Positions 1 through 8,805 of a stretch of DNA of 64,000 nt are shown here, piece after piece. Under the pieces are notes generated by a model. That model was not told where the DNA came from. It made no database searches and saw nothing but the letters and a program-made list of their open reading frames with translations. Numbering within the stretch: position 1 is the stretch's first letter; each line of letters opens with the position of its first letter. Both the position numbers and the translations under genes were made by a program. Location of the stretch: positions 1 to 64,000 of the forward strand of contig SZPK01000003.1 in NCBI GenBank assembly GCA_030263665.1, given 5' to 3'. The stretch comes from Villigracilis sp024434165 (GTDB taxonomy: Bacteria > Chloroflexota > Anaerolineae > Anaerolineales > Villigracilaceae).

Positions 1-78
1 TTACTGCGCTCCCACGTCTACCTAGGGTACTGCCAATGGAATGGCAGGTCTTGTCATCAGTTGACGCAAGACAATTGT

Positions 79-1179
79 CTACTTGACTTCGTGTCGCAAA
101 TTCTCTTTTTGTTCAACCGGAGGGGAGGATGCCTTTGGGAGTTCGATCAAACTCAAACCGGGCAGACCGGCTTCCTGTCTATAGGGGAGGCGGAAAACGG
201 CGTGGACTTCGTCCACATCTGCCACGTCGTCCATCCGCCGCGGGGTGGGGGTGAAATCCAACCTGCGAATCGTCTCGCGCCATGTCTCTTCTTCGTTTGC
301 GGAAGCTGGGCGCACGATCTGGAAGCCGGGATTGGGCAGCTCGTTCGTACTGCGGGTGAAGGCGGAACCGATGGAGCGCAGCAGGTTGTCATCCGGCGCA
401 TCCTCGGCGAGGATATGGATTTGCATCTGAAAAAATTTTTTCCAGGGAGCGAGCCTGCGTTTGATGCAGTCGTTCACCCAGGCGATGTGCGGCGCAAAGA
501 TGTCTTCATCCTGCCTGGGTTTGGAGAGTTTCTTCCGAACGTCCAGCAGGAGTTCCTTTTCGTTTTGATACAGCGTCGAGGGACGCAGGGTGATGTTGAG
601 CGCCGAGCCCGGTTGTGCGCCGGAAAGGGCGCGCCAAACCTGTTCATAAGCGCGGGGGCTGGACTGCCACAACCCCGTCATATACTGGTAGCGCAGCATG
701 GGCGGGATGAACGCATTTTCCCGTTGAATGCCGGCGAGCCGGGCTTTTTTGGCGAACAGGTGATTTCCGGCGAGTCGGTCGAAATCTGCTTTGGTCTCGG
801 CGGGTTTGAGAATAAAGTCGTGTGGAAACGTGGAGAAGATCTCACGCGCATAGTCCCGCCCCGCCGACAGGGCGCGTTCTCTTTCGGAGTCGGCCGCCTT
901 GCCCAAAACAGCGAATTGAAGCCCTTCGCCCGGCAGGTTGATGCAGCGCAGCGCCAGGGTGCGGTTGCTTTGTTCGTCTTCCGATTGAAACTCGTCGCTG
1001 GTGACCTGGGATTCAAGGAATAGTTTGAAGCGGTCGAGCGCTTCATCCAACAACGCCCCGGAGTTGAAGCCCCATTTCATCTTGACCCATTCGTCAATCG
1101 GACGCAGGAAGACCTGAAAGGCGAATACCGCCTGCCAATTGGACTGGGATTGAACGGCTTCGACGTATAGGGCGTTCAT
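79..1179 (-). CDS. conserved hypothetical protein (possible partner of a HerA/VirB4-type ATPase)
   Basis: A 366-residue cytosolic-looking protein with no signal peptide or membrane segment. I do not recognise a named domain. The C-terminal stretch around residues 315-345 (DVDEVHAVFRLPYRQEAG) recalls the segment just before the ATP-binding core in VirB4/HerA-like proteins, where a 'xxLFHLP' motif occurs, but no Walker motif is present here. Its ATG overlaps the stop codon of the SPFH gene upstream (ATGA arrangement), so the two are translationally coupled and probably act together at the membrane. The next gene lies beyond the window edge; a HerA-like ATPase there would fit. Function is unknown; the ATPase link is inference. 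Confidence 0.6.
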   Translation of the reverse strand: MNALYVEAVQSQSNWQAVFAFQVFLRPIDEWVKMKWGFNSGALLDEALDRFKLFLESQVTSDEFQSEDEQSNRTLALRCINLPGEGLQFAVLGKAADSERERALSAGRDYAREIFSTFPHDFILKPAETKADFDRLAGNHLFAKKARLAGIQRENAFIPPMLRYQYMTGLWQSSPRAYEQVWRALSGAQPGSALNITLRPSTLYQNEKELLLDVRKKLSKPRQDEDIFAPHIAWVNDCIKRRLAPWKKFFQMQIHILAEDAPDDNLLRSIGSAFTRSTNELPNPGFQIVRPASANEEETWRETIRRLDFTPTPRRMDDVADVDEVHAVFRLPYRQEAGLPGLSLIELPKASSPPVEQKENLRHEVK

Positions 1180-2309
1180 TTTTTGGTTCTTAGAAGACTC
1201 AGCAGGGAGTTTGTCAGGCGCTCGATCTTCTCATTGCCGGAAGTCTGCGGGCCGGCTTGAGCGGGCACGGGGCTGCCTTGGGCGGGAGCGGCTCCTCCCG
1301 GCGATGCCGTCTGACCGGTGTCGGGTCTGCTTTCGCCGATGGCGGCAAGCAGTTCGGTGATGGTGTTTTTTATCTCGCCGCTGGCGTTGCGCGAATAACT
1401 GGAATGTTCCATCGCTTCGCTGATCGCATCCATGGCTTTGACGATCAGTTCATGCCGCCGTTTGGCTTGCTGACGCATATCGTCCAGCACGATGTCCCGT
1501 TTCTGGCTCTCGTGGAGGATTTCATTTCGCAGGGCGGCGGTTTCCGCGGCAGATTTGGCGGTCAGTTTGTCCAGTTCCAGCTTGTGTTCCGCCCGGATGC
1601 GTTCGATTTCCTTCTTGCGGTCCAACTGCGCCCTGTCGAAAAGATCCTGCATTTGTTGAATTTGGTTGCTGCGCCGCTGGTTGATGTAATCCCGGTCTCC
1701 GGCGTATTCCTTGATCTCGATGCCCGAAATGGCAATCGCCCGTGAAAGCGGATGGCGGTTGAGGTGCTTTTGAATCAGGTGCTGGAGGATTCTTCCCCTG
1801 TCCTCGGCATCCGCCGGGTTGATAATATCCGCGTGGTTGTGGGTGCGGATGTATTGAGCCAGGTCCGACTGGATGTTTTCCATCAGGGTTTCGATGGGGC
1901 GGTCAATCTTGAGGACGATCAGGGGGTCAATCACGCGGTATTGGACGAGGACGCGCAAGGTAAGAATTTCCCCGTCCAGCGCGATTTCGGTAATGGGGGC
2001 AGTGAAATCGAAGCGCTCGTGCTTGTCCACATATTGCAGTTTATACAAGCCGGGCGGCACTTCGTGCAGCCCTCCCGCCAGGTTGCGGGTCGTCCCATCC
2101 GGGAAGATGACGATGCCGTATGTATTCGGGGGAAGCGGCAGGTAAAAAGCGCTCACGCCCGTCAGGAAGCGCCATATATTTTCGGGGACGTATAAATCCC
2201 TGCCGGGCGCAATGATCTCCCTTTCGTCGAAGCGTATCGTCGGCGCGCCAAGGCTGCGTCCCCTTCTTTCGATTAACCACAACCTCAAACGGCGTATCAA
2301 GTTTGCCAT
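1176..2309 (-). CDS. SPFH/band-7 domain protein
   Basis: A 377-residue protein of the SPFH (stomatin/prohibitin/flotillin) type. Residues about 45-200 contain the domain, including a stretch resembling QYRVIDPLIVLKI and a helical segment after it. Residues about 215-290 are charged and predicted coiled coil (Gln/Arg/Glu-rich), followed by a Pro/Ala/Gly-rich linker and a short helical tail. There is no strong N-terminal membrane helix, although a basic amphipathic start (ANLIRRLRLWLIERR) could bind membrane. I chose the ATG at 2309 because GGAGGG lies just upstream; the frame stays open for 36 more residues that look non-coding. SPFH proteins form membrane-associated oligomeric scaffolds; the partner here is the coupled downstream gene. 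Confidence 0.75.
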   Translation of the reverse strand: MANLIRRLRLWLIERRGRSLGAPTIRFDEREIIAPGRDLYVPENIWRFLTGVSAFYLPLPPNTYGIVIFPDGTTRNLAGGLHEVPPGLYKLQYVDKHERFDFTAPITEIALDGEILTLRVLVQYRVIDPLIVLKIDRPIETLMENIQSDLAQYIRTHNHADIINPADAEDRGRILQHLIQKHLNRHPLSRAIAISGIEIKEYAGDRDYINQRRSNQIQQMQDLFDRAQLDRKKEIERIRAEHKLELDKLTAKSAAETAALRNEILHESQKRDIVLDDMRQQAKRRHELIVKAMDAISEAMEHSSYSRNASGEIKNTITELLAAIGESRPDTGQTASPGGAAPAQGSPVPAQAGPQTSGNEKIERLTNSLLSLLRTKK

Positions 2310-2467
2310 ATTCCCTCCAGACCTGTGATGACCTGTGTTTATCTGGCTGTTTGTGACCCGATTGTACGATTTGTTACATCTGTTATGAAGTGTACAACCA
2401 AAATTTGGATTGTGCAAGCAGAAAGCAAAAAACAGGAATTTTTCACTGCAATGTTGTCAAGACAAAT

Positions 2468-3043
2468 TTACCGCGCCCCATCCGCCTGCGGCAGCACCCA
2501 GGAGGCTTCCACGCGAGTCGCCTTGTGCTTTTTCACCTCGCCAATAAACCAACTTAATTTGGCGTATTCCTTGCCCGCAGTACAGCCGTCAATGATGATA
2601 AAGAGCAGGAACAGGTCCCAATCCTGAATGGTTTCCAGGAGGCGCTGGAACCGTTCGCCGTCGTACCTGCCGGTTTGCCGGTATTCCCTCCACAACTTGT
2701 AATTTTCGTCGTGGAACTGAATCATATTTAAAAGGTCTTCATTCTCGGTAAACCGGCTGGCGTATTGCCTGGCGATGAAGGCATGGTTTTTGGGATCATG
2801 GGGCGAGCCGTGCGTCTCCGCTTCCGCCTTGAACGCATCATGCACGTGTATCAGAAACTTCAACTTCCAGTAGGCGGTTCGGTCTGGAACTTTTCCCTGC
2901 GTCCACAGCAATTCGAGGTTGTTTTCCAGGTCGCGGATGTGAAATTTGACCTTCCCCTCCGGGTGCCCGGGACGCGGCTCGCCGAATTCGATATTTTTCA
3001 AATACCGGGGATCCCTCTTGATTTTCTCCAGGATATCCTTCAT
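2468..3043 (-). CDS. HD-like domain protein, hypothetical
   Basis: A 191-residue soluble protein with several His/Asp pairs arranged as in HD-superfamily hydrolases: LIHVHDAFK near residue 65, then HDPKNHAFIARQYASRF, then MIQFHDENYKLWRE near residue 110. This suggests a metal-dependent phosphohydrolase, but I cannot assign a substrate. The start at 3043 is chosen because a perfect TATAAT sits 7 nt upstream, which fits a leaderless transcript; an in-frame ATG nine nucleotides earlier overlaps the TATAAT itself. It is monocistronic and divergent from rpsU. Confidence in the coding call is good, in the HD assignment moderate. Confidence 0.6.
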   Translation of the reverse strand: MKDILEKIKRDPRYLKNIEFGEPRPGHPEGKVKFHIRDLENNLELLWTQGKVPDRTAYWKLKFLIHVHDAFKAEAETHGSPHDPKNHAFIARQYASRFTENEDLLNMIQFHDENYKLWREYRQTGRYDGERFQRLLETIQDWDLFLLFIIIDGCTAGKEYAKLSWFIGEVKKHKATRVEASWVLPQADGAR

Positions 3044-3050
3044 GAGAATC

Positions 3051-3056
3051 ATTATA
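3051..3056 (-). promoter_or_regulatory. -10 box of a probable leaderless promoter
   Basis: A perfect TATAAT on the minus strand lies 7 nt before the ATG at 3043. No Shine-Dalgarno sequence is present, so transcription probably starts at or next to the start codon. The same arrangement recurs at several other genes in this window. Confidence 0.55.
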
Positions 3057-3167
3057 CAGCAGGCGGATTCCGCCTCCGAGCCGCGCATCGAACCTCCCGA
3101 CAGCCTGCCCGGCTGCCAGACAAATTTTTCTCCCCCTTAGAATCTTCTCATCCACGCTCGAATCGTG

Positions 3168-3366
3168 TATAATCCCAGCCGCAGGTTCAGCAGAGGCGGA
3201 TTGTCCTCTGGTCAAATCAAAGGAGTGTGAAGCGTATTATTGATCTTGCGATCATGGAGTTCGTTTCAAGTTCTTGGTGAACGCCTTCGGCTGAATCTGT
3301 GCACGACAGCCGATTTTTTTATTATGCCCTCTGGGCAATTTCCATAACGGAAAGGAGGTGAAACCA
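3168..3366 (+). promoter_or_regulatory. promoter and structured leader of rpsU-infA
   Basis: A TATAAT at 3168-3173 is followed by about 190 nt of untranslated leader before rpsU. The leader contains a small hairpin (CAGAGG at 3191-3196 pairing with CCTCTG at 3205-3210) and an AAAGGAG-like site near 3220 that precedes only very short reading frames. The -35 region is poor. The leader length suggests post-transcriptional control of the ribosomal protein operon, but I recognise no known riboswitch or r-protein leader in it. Confidence 0.4.
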
Positions 3367-3564
3367 GTGGCAAGTGTCAATTTACGAAACGGCGAGTCCC
3401 AGGATTCCCTGCTCAAGCGCTTTCGCAAGAAGGTTGTCAAGAGCGGCGTTTTGAGCACCGTCCGCCGCAAACGCTGGTTCGTTTCCAAGAGCGAAACCCG
3501 CCGTATGGAAAGAAAGAAGGCGATCCGCCGCATCAAGCGGCGCTCCTTCAAGGATGCAGAATAG
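3367..3564 (+). CDS. rpsU: 30S ribosomal protein bS21
   Basis: A 65-residue, strongly basic protein with the bS21 pattern: an N-terminal part (ASVNLRNGESQDSLLKRFRKK) and an Arg/Lys-rich C-terminal helix (RRMERKKAIRRIKRR). It belongs to the small ribosomal subunit near the anti-Shine-Dalgarno end of 16S rRNA. The start is the GTG at 3367, 7-8 nt after AAAGGAGGT; an earlier GTG at 3358 lies inside the Shine-Dalgarno sequence and is rejected. infA follows after 17 nt, forming a translation-factor operon. Confidence 0.93.
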   Translation: MASVNLRNGESQDSLLKRFRKKVVKSGVLSTVRRKRWFVSKSETRRMERKKAIRRIKRRSFKDAE

Positions 3565-3581
3565 ATCGAGAGGCATGAGAT

Positions 3582-3833
3582 ATGACAAAAGAAGAAGGCA
3601 AAATCAGGGTGGACGGTGTGGTGGTGGAGGCGCTCCCCGGCACGCAGTTTCGGGTGAAACTCGATAACGGTCACGAGGTGCTCGCCTACCTGTCCGGCAA
3701 GATGCGCAAGCACTACATCCGCATTTTGTTGGGCGACCGCGTCGCGCTCGAAATGTCCCCCTACGATATGTCGCGCGGGCGCATCACCTTCCGCCAGCGC
3801 AAGCAAGCTGCCGCTGCTCCTGTTGAAGAATAA
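3582..3833 (+). CDS. infA: translation initiation factor IF-1
   Basis: An 83-residue OB-fold protein. The hallmark segments are visible: IRVDGVVVEALPGTQFRVKL, GHEVLAYLSGKMRKHYIRIL, GDRVALEMSPYDMSRGRITFR. IF-1 binds the A site of the 30S subunit with IF-2 and IF-3 during initiation. It is slightly longer than the usual ~72 residues because of an Ala-rich acidic tail. It is cotranscribed with rpsU and ends at a strong terminator. Confidence 0.95.
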   Translation: MTKEEGKIRVDGVVVEALPGTQFRVKLDNGHEVLAYLSGKMRKHYIRILLGDRVALEMSPYDMSRGRITFRQRKQAAAAPVEE

Positions 3834-3842
3834 CCGCCAAAT

Positions 3843-3871
3843 AAAAAGACTCTCCGCGGAGAGTCTTTTTT
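3843..3871. terminator. bidirectional rho-independent terminator
   Basis: A perfect palindrome AGACTCTCCG/CGGAGAGTCT (3847-3866) is flanked by A5 on the left and T6 on the right. It separates the converging infA (+) and dihydroorotate-dehydrogenase-like (-) genes and can serve both. Confidence 0.85.
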
Positions 3872-3885
3872 GTTTGCAGGTTGGT

Positions 3886-4890
3886 TTACGGCAGCTCCCG
3901 CCACGAACTGAGAACCTTCATGTAGTTCGCGCGCTCGAACGCCGCCGGTTCGCGGACGTTCTTCTGGCTCATGCTGCCCTGCATCTGCTCGATGGATTCG
4001 TACTCATGTTCCTTCATCCATGTCTCGATGTGGGCAAGGATTTCGGTGACGCGCTTGTAGGAGCCGGCCCATAGGAGTTCGGAGGCGGTCATGGCGACCT
4101 TTGCGCCCGCCATCATCGCTTTCAGCACATCCAGGGGCGAATGCACGCCGCTCGTCAGGGCGAAGTCCGCTTTGATCTTTCCATACAGGATCGAGATCCA
4201 GCGCAAGGGGAGCCGCAGGTCTGCCGAGGTGCTGAGGTCGAGGTTGTGGACGATATCCAGTTCGTCCAGGTCGAAATCGGGCTGGTAGAAGCGGTTGAAA
4301 AGGACGAGCCCGTTCGCGCCTGCATCCACGATGCGTTTGGCGAAATTCGGCAGGGAAGTTACGAAGGGGCTGAGTTTCACCGCCAGCGGAATCGTGATCG
4401 CAGACCGTACTTCCGCCACCAATTCCACCTGCGCATCCTCCAACTGCTGGCTGGTCAGATCGGGGTCGGTGGCAAGGTAATACAGGTTCAGTTCGAGCGC
4501 ATCCGCGCCTGCATCCTGAATGCGTTTCGCATAACTCGTCCAGCCGCCTTTGGAAACGCCGTTCAAACTTCCGATGACGGGAATGTTCACCGCTTTTTTG
4601 AGCCCGGCAACCTGGTTGAGATACCTCTCCGGTCTGACCGCATACATGCCGCCGTCGGGCAGGTAGGTGAGGGCTTCGGCAAAGGATTCGGTGCCGCGCG
4701 TCAGGAAATGGTCGAGTTCGAGGCTTTCGTGGATGATTTGCTCCTCGAACAGGGAGTACATCACCACGGCGGAGATGCCAGCCTCCTCCAGTTTCTTCAC
4801 CTTGTCTATGTTCTTTGAAATGGGGGACGCCGAAGCGACCAGCGGGTTTTTCAGTTTCAAGCCGAGGTAGGTGGTGGATAAGTTTGTCAT
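3886..4890 (-). CDS. dihydroorotate dehydrogenase-like FMN protein
   Basis: A 334-residue TIM-barrel protein of the PyrD/dihydroorotate-dehydrogenase-like family. The N-terminus (LSTTYLGLKLKNPLVASASP) and internal segments such as VIGSLNGVSKGGWTSYAKRI and AVKLSPFVTSLPNFAKRIVD match that fold. Members of this uncharacterised subgroup are often found beside nifJ rather than in pyrimidine operons, and that is the case here (139 bp from nifJ, same strand). It is therefore unlikely to be the main PyrD; an electron-transfer role tied to pyruvate:ferredoxin oxidoreductase is inference. The start follows AAAGGA. Confidence 0.85.
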   Translation of the reverse strand: MTNLSTTYLGLKLKNPLVASASPISKNIDKVKKLEEAGISAVVMYSLFEEQIIHESLELDHFLTRGTESFAEALTYLPDGGMYAVRPERYLNQVAGLKKAVNIPVIGSLNGVSKGGWTSYAKRIQDAGADALELNLYYLATDPDLTSQQLEDAQVELVAEVRSAITIPLAVKLSPFVTSLPNFAKRIVDAGANGLVLFNRFYQPDFDLDELDIVHNLDLSTSADLRLPLRWISILYGKIKADFALTSGVHSPLDVLKAMMAGAKVAMTASELLWAGSYKRVTEILAHIETWMKEHEYESIEQMQGSMSQKNVREPAAFERANYMKVLSSWRELP

Positions 4891-5029
4891 AATCCTTTAC
4901 TCTTTGTAAAAACGCATGTGAGCCGGGCTTTCAGCCCGATATTCTCTCAATGGAAAAACCCATTGAAATTATAGACCATTTGAAAAAACCCGACAGCCGT
5001 TTCCACGTGGGCTGCCAGGTCTGCGATGG

Positions 5030-8000
5030 TTACTCCTTTTTATCTCCGTTGAAGTGCATGGAAGCCATCTGCTGATAGAGCGCCCAGCGGGAACGCGCGT
5101 CGTGCTGGGCTTCCTTCATTAATTCTTCCGCGCGCTCTTCATTCATTTGAGTGAGCATCTTGTAGCGGGTTTCGTTGTACGCATATTGCGCGAACGGGAT
5201 GCTCGGCTCCTTGGATTCGATGACGAGCGGGTTTTGTCCCTGCAATGCCAGGCGCGGATCGTAACGGAACATGGGCCAGTGACCCGCCTGCACCGCCAGT
5301 TTCGCCTGGTCGAGGCTGCGCGCCATGTCGTAGCCGTGCGCAATGCACGGACTGTACGCGATGATCAGAGACGGTCCGTCGTAGGATTCGGCTTCGAGCA
5401 TGGCTTTGAGCGTCTGCTGGTCGTTTGCGCCCATCGCCACGCGCGCAACGTACACGTAGCCGTAGGACATGGCGATCAGACCGAGGTCTTTCTTCGGCAT
5501 GCCCTTGCCGCTCATGGCAAACTTGGCGACCGCCGCGCGCGGCGTGGCTTTACTCGATTGCCCGCCCGTATTGGAATACACCTCGGTATCCAGCACCAGC
5601 ACGTTCACGTTCCTGCCGCTGGCGAGGACGTGGTCCAGGCCCCCGTAGCCTATGTCGTACGCCCAGCCGTCGCCGCCGATGATCCACACCGAGCGTTTGA
5701 CGAGCGTATCGGCAACGCTGATGAGGTCCTTCGCGCGCGGGTCGTTCATCGCTTCCAGTTTCTTCTTCAGTTCGGCAACGCGCTCGCGCTGGGCTTCGAT
5801 GCCCGCGTCGCTGGATTGATCCGCGTTCAAAATCGCGCTCGTCAACTCCGCGCCCACGCTTTCTTCGAGCGATTTGAGCAATTCGCGCGCAAACTCATTC
5901 TGCTTGTCAATGGTGAGGCGCATGCCCAAACCGAACTCGGCGTTGTCTTCGAACAGCGAGTTCGACCACGCCGGTCCGCGCCCGTTGGCATCCTTTGCCC
6001 AGGGTGTGGTGGGCAGGTTGCCGCCGTAGATCGAGGAACAACCGGTCGCATTCGCGATCACGGCGCGGTCGCCAAACAGCTGCGAGACCAGTTTCACATA
6101 GGGCGTTTCGCCGCAGCCCGCGCACGCGCCGCTGAACTCGAACAACGGGCGCAGCAACTGCGAATTCTTGACGGTGGAAGGATTGATCAAATTCCTGTCC
6201 AAATCGGGGATCTTCATGAAGAAATCCCAATTCTTCGCTTCGGCTTCCCGCAGGGGCGGCTGCGGTTCCATGTTGATCGCCTTGCGCCCCACCGCGGTCT
6301 TGTCTTTCACCGGGCAGATCTCCACGCACAACGTACAGCCTGTGCAGTCTTCGGGCGCAACCTGAAGCGTGTAAGCGTACCCGTTCGAAAATTCCTTGAA
6401 CTTTGACTTGACATGCTTGAACGTCTCTGGCGCACCGGCAAGATGTTTCTCGTCGTACACCTTGTGGCGAATGACTGCATGCGGACAAATCAGCACGCAT
6501 TTTCCGCATTGAATACACAGGTCGGCATCCCACACCGGGATTTCAAGCGCGAGGTTACGCTTCTCCCATTGCGTTGTGCCGGTCGGGAAGGTTCCATCCA
6601 CAGGGAAGGCGGAGACGGGAACGTTATCGCCGTTGGAGTTGATGATCTCACCGAGCACCTCGCGGACGAACTCCGGCGCTTCATTCGGGACCGGGAGCCT
6701 GCGCCTCGTCTTTGACGTTGCCTGCGCCGGGACCTTGACCTCATAAATGGCGGCTACCGCCGCATCCACCGCCTCGAAATTCTTCTGCACCACGGCTTCG
6801 CCGCGTTTGCCGTACGTTTTTTCGATGGCGTGCTTGATCTCGGCAATCGCCGCCTCCTTCGGCAGGATGCCGCTGATGGCGAAGAACGCCGTCTGCATGA
6901 TGGTGTTCATGCGCCCGCCCATGCCGGTCTTTTCCGCCACCTCGTAGCCATTGATGACATAGAATTTGAGTTTTTTGGCGATGATGTCCTTCTGCACTTC
7001 CTGCGGCAGTTGATCCCAGACTTCATCGGGACCAAACAGGCTGTTGAGCAGGAAGATGCCGCCTTCCCTGGCGTATTTGAGCATATCCACCCGTTCGAGG
7101 AAGGAATACTGGTGACAGGCAACGAAATGCGCCTGGCTGGCTTCGATGAGATACGGCGCGCGGATGGCTTTGGGACCAAAACGCAGGTGCGACATGGTCA
7201 CCGTGCCGGATTTCTTCGAGTCGTAATAGAAGTAGCCCTGCGCGAAGTTATCGGTCTCTTCGCCGATGATCTTGATGGAATTCTTGTTTGCGCCCACGGT
7301 GCCGTCCGAGCCGAGACCGAAGAACACGCAACTGACCATGCCCTCGTTTTCGATGGAGAAGGACGACTCTACGGCGAGGCTGGTGTGGGTCACGTCGTCG
7401 TTGATGCCGACGGTGAAGTGATTCTTGGGTTCAGGCTTGGCGAGTTCATCGAAGACCGCCTTTGCCATTGCGGGGGTAAATTCCTTCGAGGAAAGCCCAT
7501 AACGACCACCGATTACGTTGACATTCGACCTTCGACCTTCAACCAAAGCGCTAATCACGTCCATGTACAGCGGTTCGCCGGTCGCGCCGGGTTCCTTGGT
7601 GCGGTCCAACACGGCAATGGATTTCACGCTCCCGGGCAATGTCTTGATGAAATGCCCCACTGAGAAGGGACGGTACAAGCGCACGCGAATCACGCCCACT
7701 TTTTCGCCCTTCCCGGCGAGATAAGCGGCGGTTTCCTCTGCCACTTCGCCGCCGGAGCCCATAATGACGACCACGCGCTCGGCTTCGGGGTGTCCGCTGT
7801 AGTCGAAGAGGTTGTACTGCCGCCCGGTGATTTTGGCGAACTTGTCCATCATCTCCTGTGCGATGGCGGGCGTGGCGAGGTAGTATGGGTTGGCGGCTTC
7901 GCGCATCTGGAAGTAGACATCGGGGTTTTGCGCGGTCCCGCGCAGGACGGGTCGCTCCGGGGTGAGGGCACGGGCTCGATGGGCTCGAATCAGCTCATCG

Positions 8001-8587
8001 TCCAGCATGAGGCGCAGTTCGTCATCCGATAACTGGACGATCTTGTTGACTTCGTGCGAGGTTCTGAATCCGTCGAAGAAATGGAGGAAGGGCACGCGCG
8101 CTTTGAGGGTGGCGGCTTGGGCAATGGCGGCGAAGTCCTGCGCTTCCTGCACCGAACCGGAGGCGATCATCGCCCAGCCGGTCTGACGGACTGCCATCAC
8201 GTCCTGGTGGTCGCCGTAGATGGAGAGGGCATGGGCGGCGATGGCGCGCGCGGCAACGTGGAAGACGGTGCTGGTGAGTTCGCCGGCAATTTTGTACATG
8301 TTGGGAATCATCAGCAGGAGACCCTGGGAGGCGGTGAAGGTGGTGGTGAGGGCGCCGGTTTGAAGCGCGCCGTGCACGGTCCCCGCCGCGCCGCCTTCGG
8401 ATTGCATCTCCACGACAAGCGGGATCGTGCCCCAGATGTTCTTTTTGCCTTTGGCGGACCATTCGTCTGAAAACTCGCCCATGGCGGAGGAGGGGGTGAT
8501 CGGGTAGATGGCGATCACTTCATTGGTACGGTGTGCGACAGACGCCGTCGCTTCATTGCCGTCTATCATGATGATGTTCTTGTTCAT
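5030..8587 (-). CDS. nifJ: pyruvate:ferredoxin (flavodoxin) oxidoreductase
   Basis: A 1185-residue homodimer-type enzyme that converts pyruvate and CoA to acetyl-CoA and CO2, reducing ferredoxin or flavodoxin. All domains are present in order: the N-terminal pyrimidine-binding domain (TNEVIAIYPITPSSAMGE, residues about 20-40), the CoA-binding domain, the gamma-like domain (FFGLGSDGTVGANKNS), a two-cluster ferredoxin domain (CIQCGKCVLICP near 687; CTGCTLCVEICP near 747), the cysteine of GACAGCGETPY near 819, and the thiamine-diphosphate site (GGDGWAYDIGYGG near 966; YSNTGGQSSK). The start follows AGGAG. It marks an anaerobic or facultative fermentative or acetyl-CoA-forming metabolism. Confidence 0.97.
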   Translation of the reverse strand: MNKNIIMIDGNEATASVAHRTNEVIAIYPITPSSAMGEFSDEWSAKGKKNIWGTIPLVVEMQSEGGAAGTVHGALQTGALTTTFTASQGLLLMIPNMYKIAGELTSTVFHVAARAIAAHALSIYGDHQDVMAVRQTGWAMIASGSVQEAQDFAAIAQAATLKARVPFLHFFDGFRTSHEVNKIVQLSDDELRLMLDDELIRAHRARALTPERPVLRGTAQNPDVYFQMREAANPYYLATPAIAQEMMDKFAKITGRQYNLFDYSGHPEAERVVVIMGSGGEVAEETAAYLAGKGEKVGVIRVRLYRPFSVGHFIKTLPGSVKSIAVLDRTKEPGATGEPLYMDVISALVEGRRSNVNVIGGRYGLSSKEFTPAMAKAVFDELAKPEPKNHFTVGINDDVTHTSLAVESSFSIENEGMVSCVFFGLGSDGTVGANKNSIKIIGEETDNFAQGYFYYDSKKSGTVTMSHLRFGPKAIRAPYLIEASQAHFVACHQYSFLERVDMLKYAREGGIFLLNSLFGPDEVWDQLPQEVQKDIIAKKLKFYVINGYEVAEKTGMGGRMNTIMQTAFFAISGILPKEAAIAEIKHAIEKTYGKRGEAVVQKNFEAVDAAVAAIYEVKVPAQATSKTRRRLPVPNEAPEFVREVLGEIINSNGDNVPVSAFPVDGTFPTGTTQWEKRNLALEIPVWDADLCIQCGKCVLICPHAVIRHKVYDEKHLAGAPETFKHVKSKFKEFSNGYAYTLQVAPEDCTGCTLCVEICPVKDKTAVGRKAINMEPQPPLREAEAKNWDFFMKIPDLDRNLINPSTVKNSQLLRPLFEFSGACAGCGETPYVKLVSQLFGDRAVIANATGCSSIYGGNLPTTPWAKDANGRGPAWSNSLFEDNAEFGLGMRLTIDKQNEFARELLKSLEESVGAELTSAILNADQSSDAGIEAQRERVAELKKKLEAMNDPRAKDLISVADTLVKRSVWIIGGDGWAYDIGYGGLDHVLASGRNVNVLVLDTEVYSNTGGQSSKATPRAAVAKFAMSGKGMPKKDLGLIAMSYGYVYVARVAMGANDQQTLKAMLEAESYDGPSLIIAYSPCIAHGYDMARSLDQAKLAVQAGHWPMFRYDPRLALQGQNPLVIESKEPSIPFAQYAYNETRYKMLTQMNEERAEELMKEAQHDARSRWALYQQMASMHFNGDKKE

Positions 8588-8760
8588 TCTTTGGCTCCTG
8601 TAAGAAAAGGCGTTCCGCCTTGTTTTTCTCGCGGCTGCAGGTTGGGTCGTCCACCCGACCTATCCGTGCAAGTGTATTCCTGCGGGACGAATTACGTTAG
8701 TTATATATGACTTAAATCCCCCCTGTATGATGTCATATTTTGGACAGGATTGGTGGAAAT

Positions 8761-8790
8761 AAAAACACCTCGAATTTTCGAGGTGTTTTG
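8761..8790 (-). terminator. rho-independent terminator after the DUF4406-like gene
   Basis: The arms AACACCTCG and CGAGGTGTT flank an AATTTT loop, with a T tract on the minus strand. It lies directly downstream of the gene ending at 8806 and insulates it from nifJ. Confidence 0.8.
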
Positions 8791-8805
8791 ACGGTTTTTG
8801 AGCGG

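Noticed and set aside
3168..3366. rpsU leader considered as a riboswitch
   Set aside because: I see only small local hairpins and no known aptamer motif.
5147..6406. Long open frame on the plus strand opposite nifJ
   Set aside because: It is antisense to well-conserved nifJ, has Arg/His-rich low-quality composition and no ribosome binding site; it is a GC-codon shadow.
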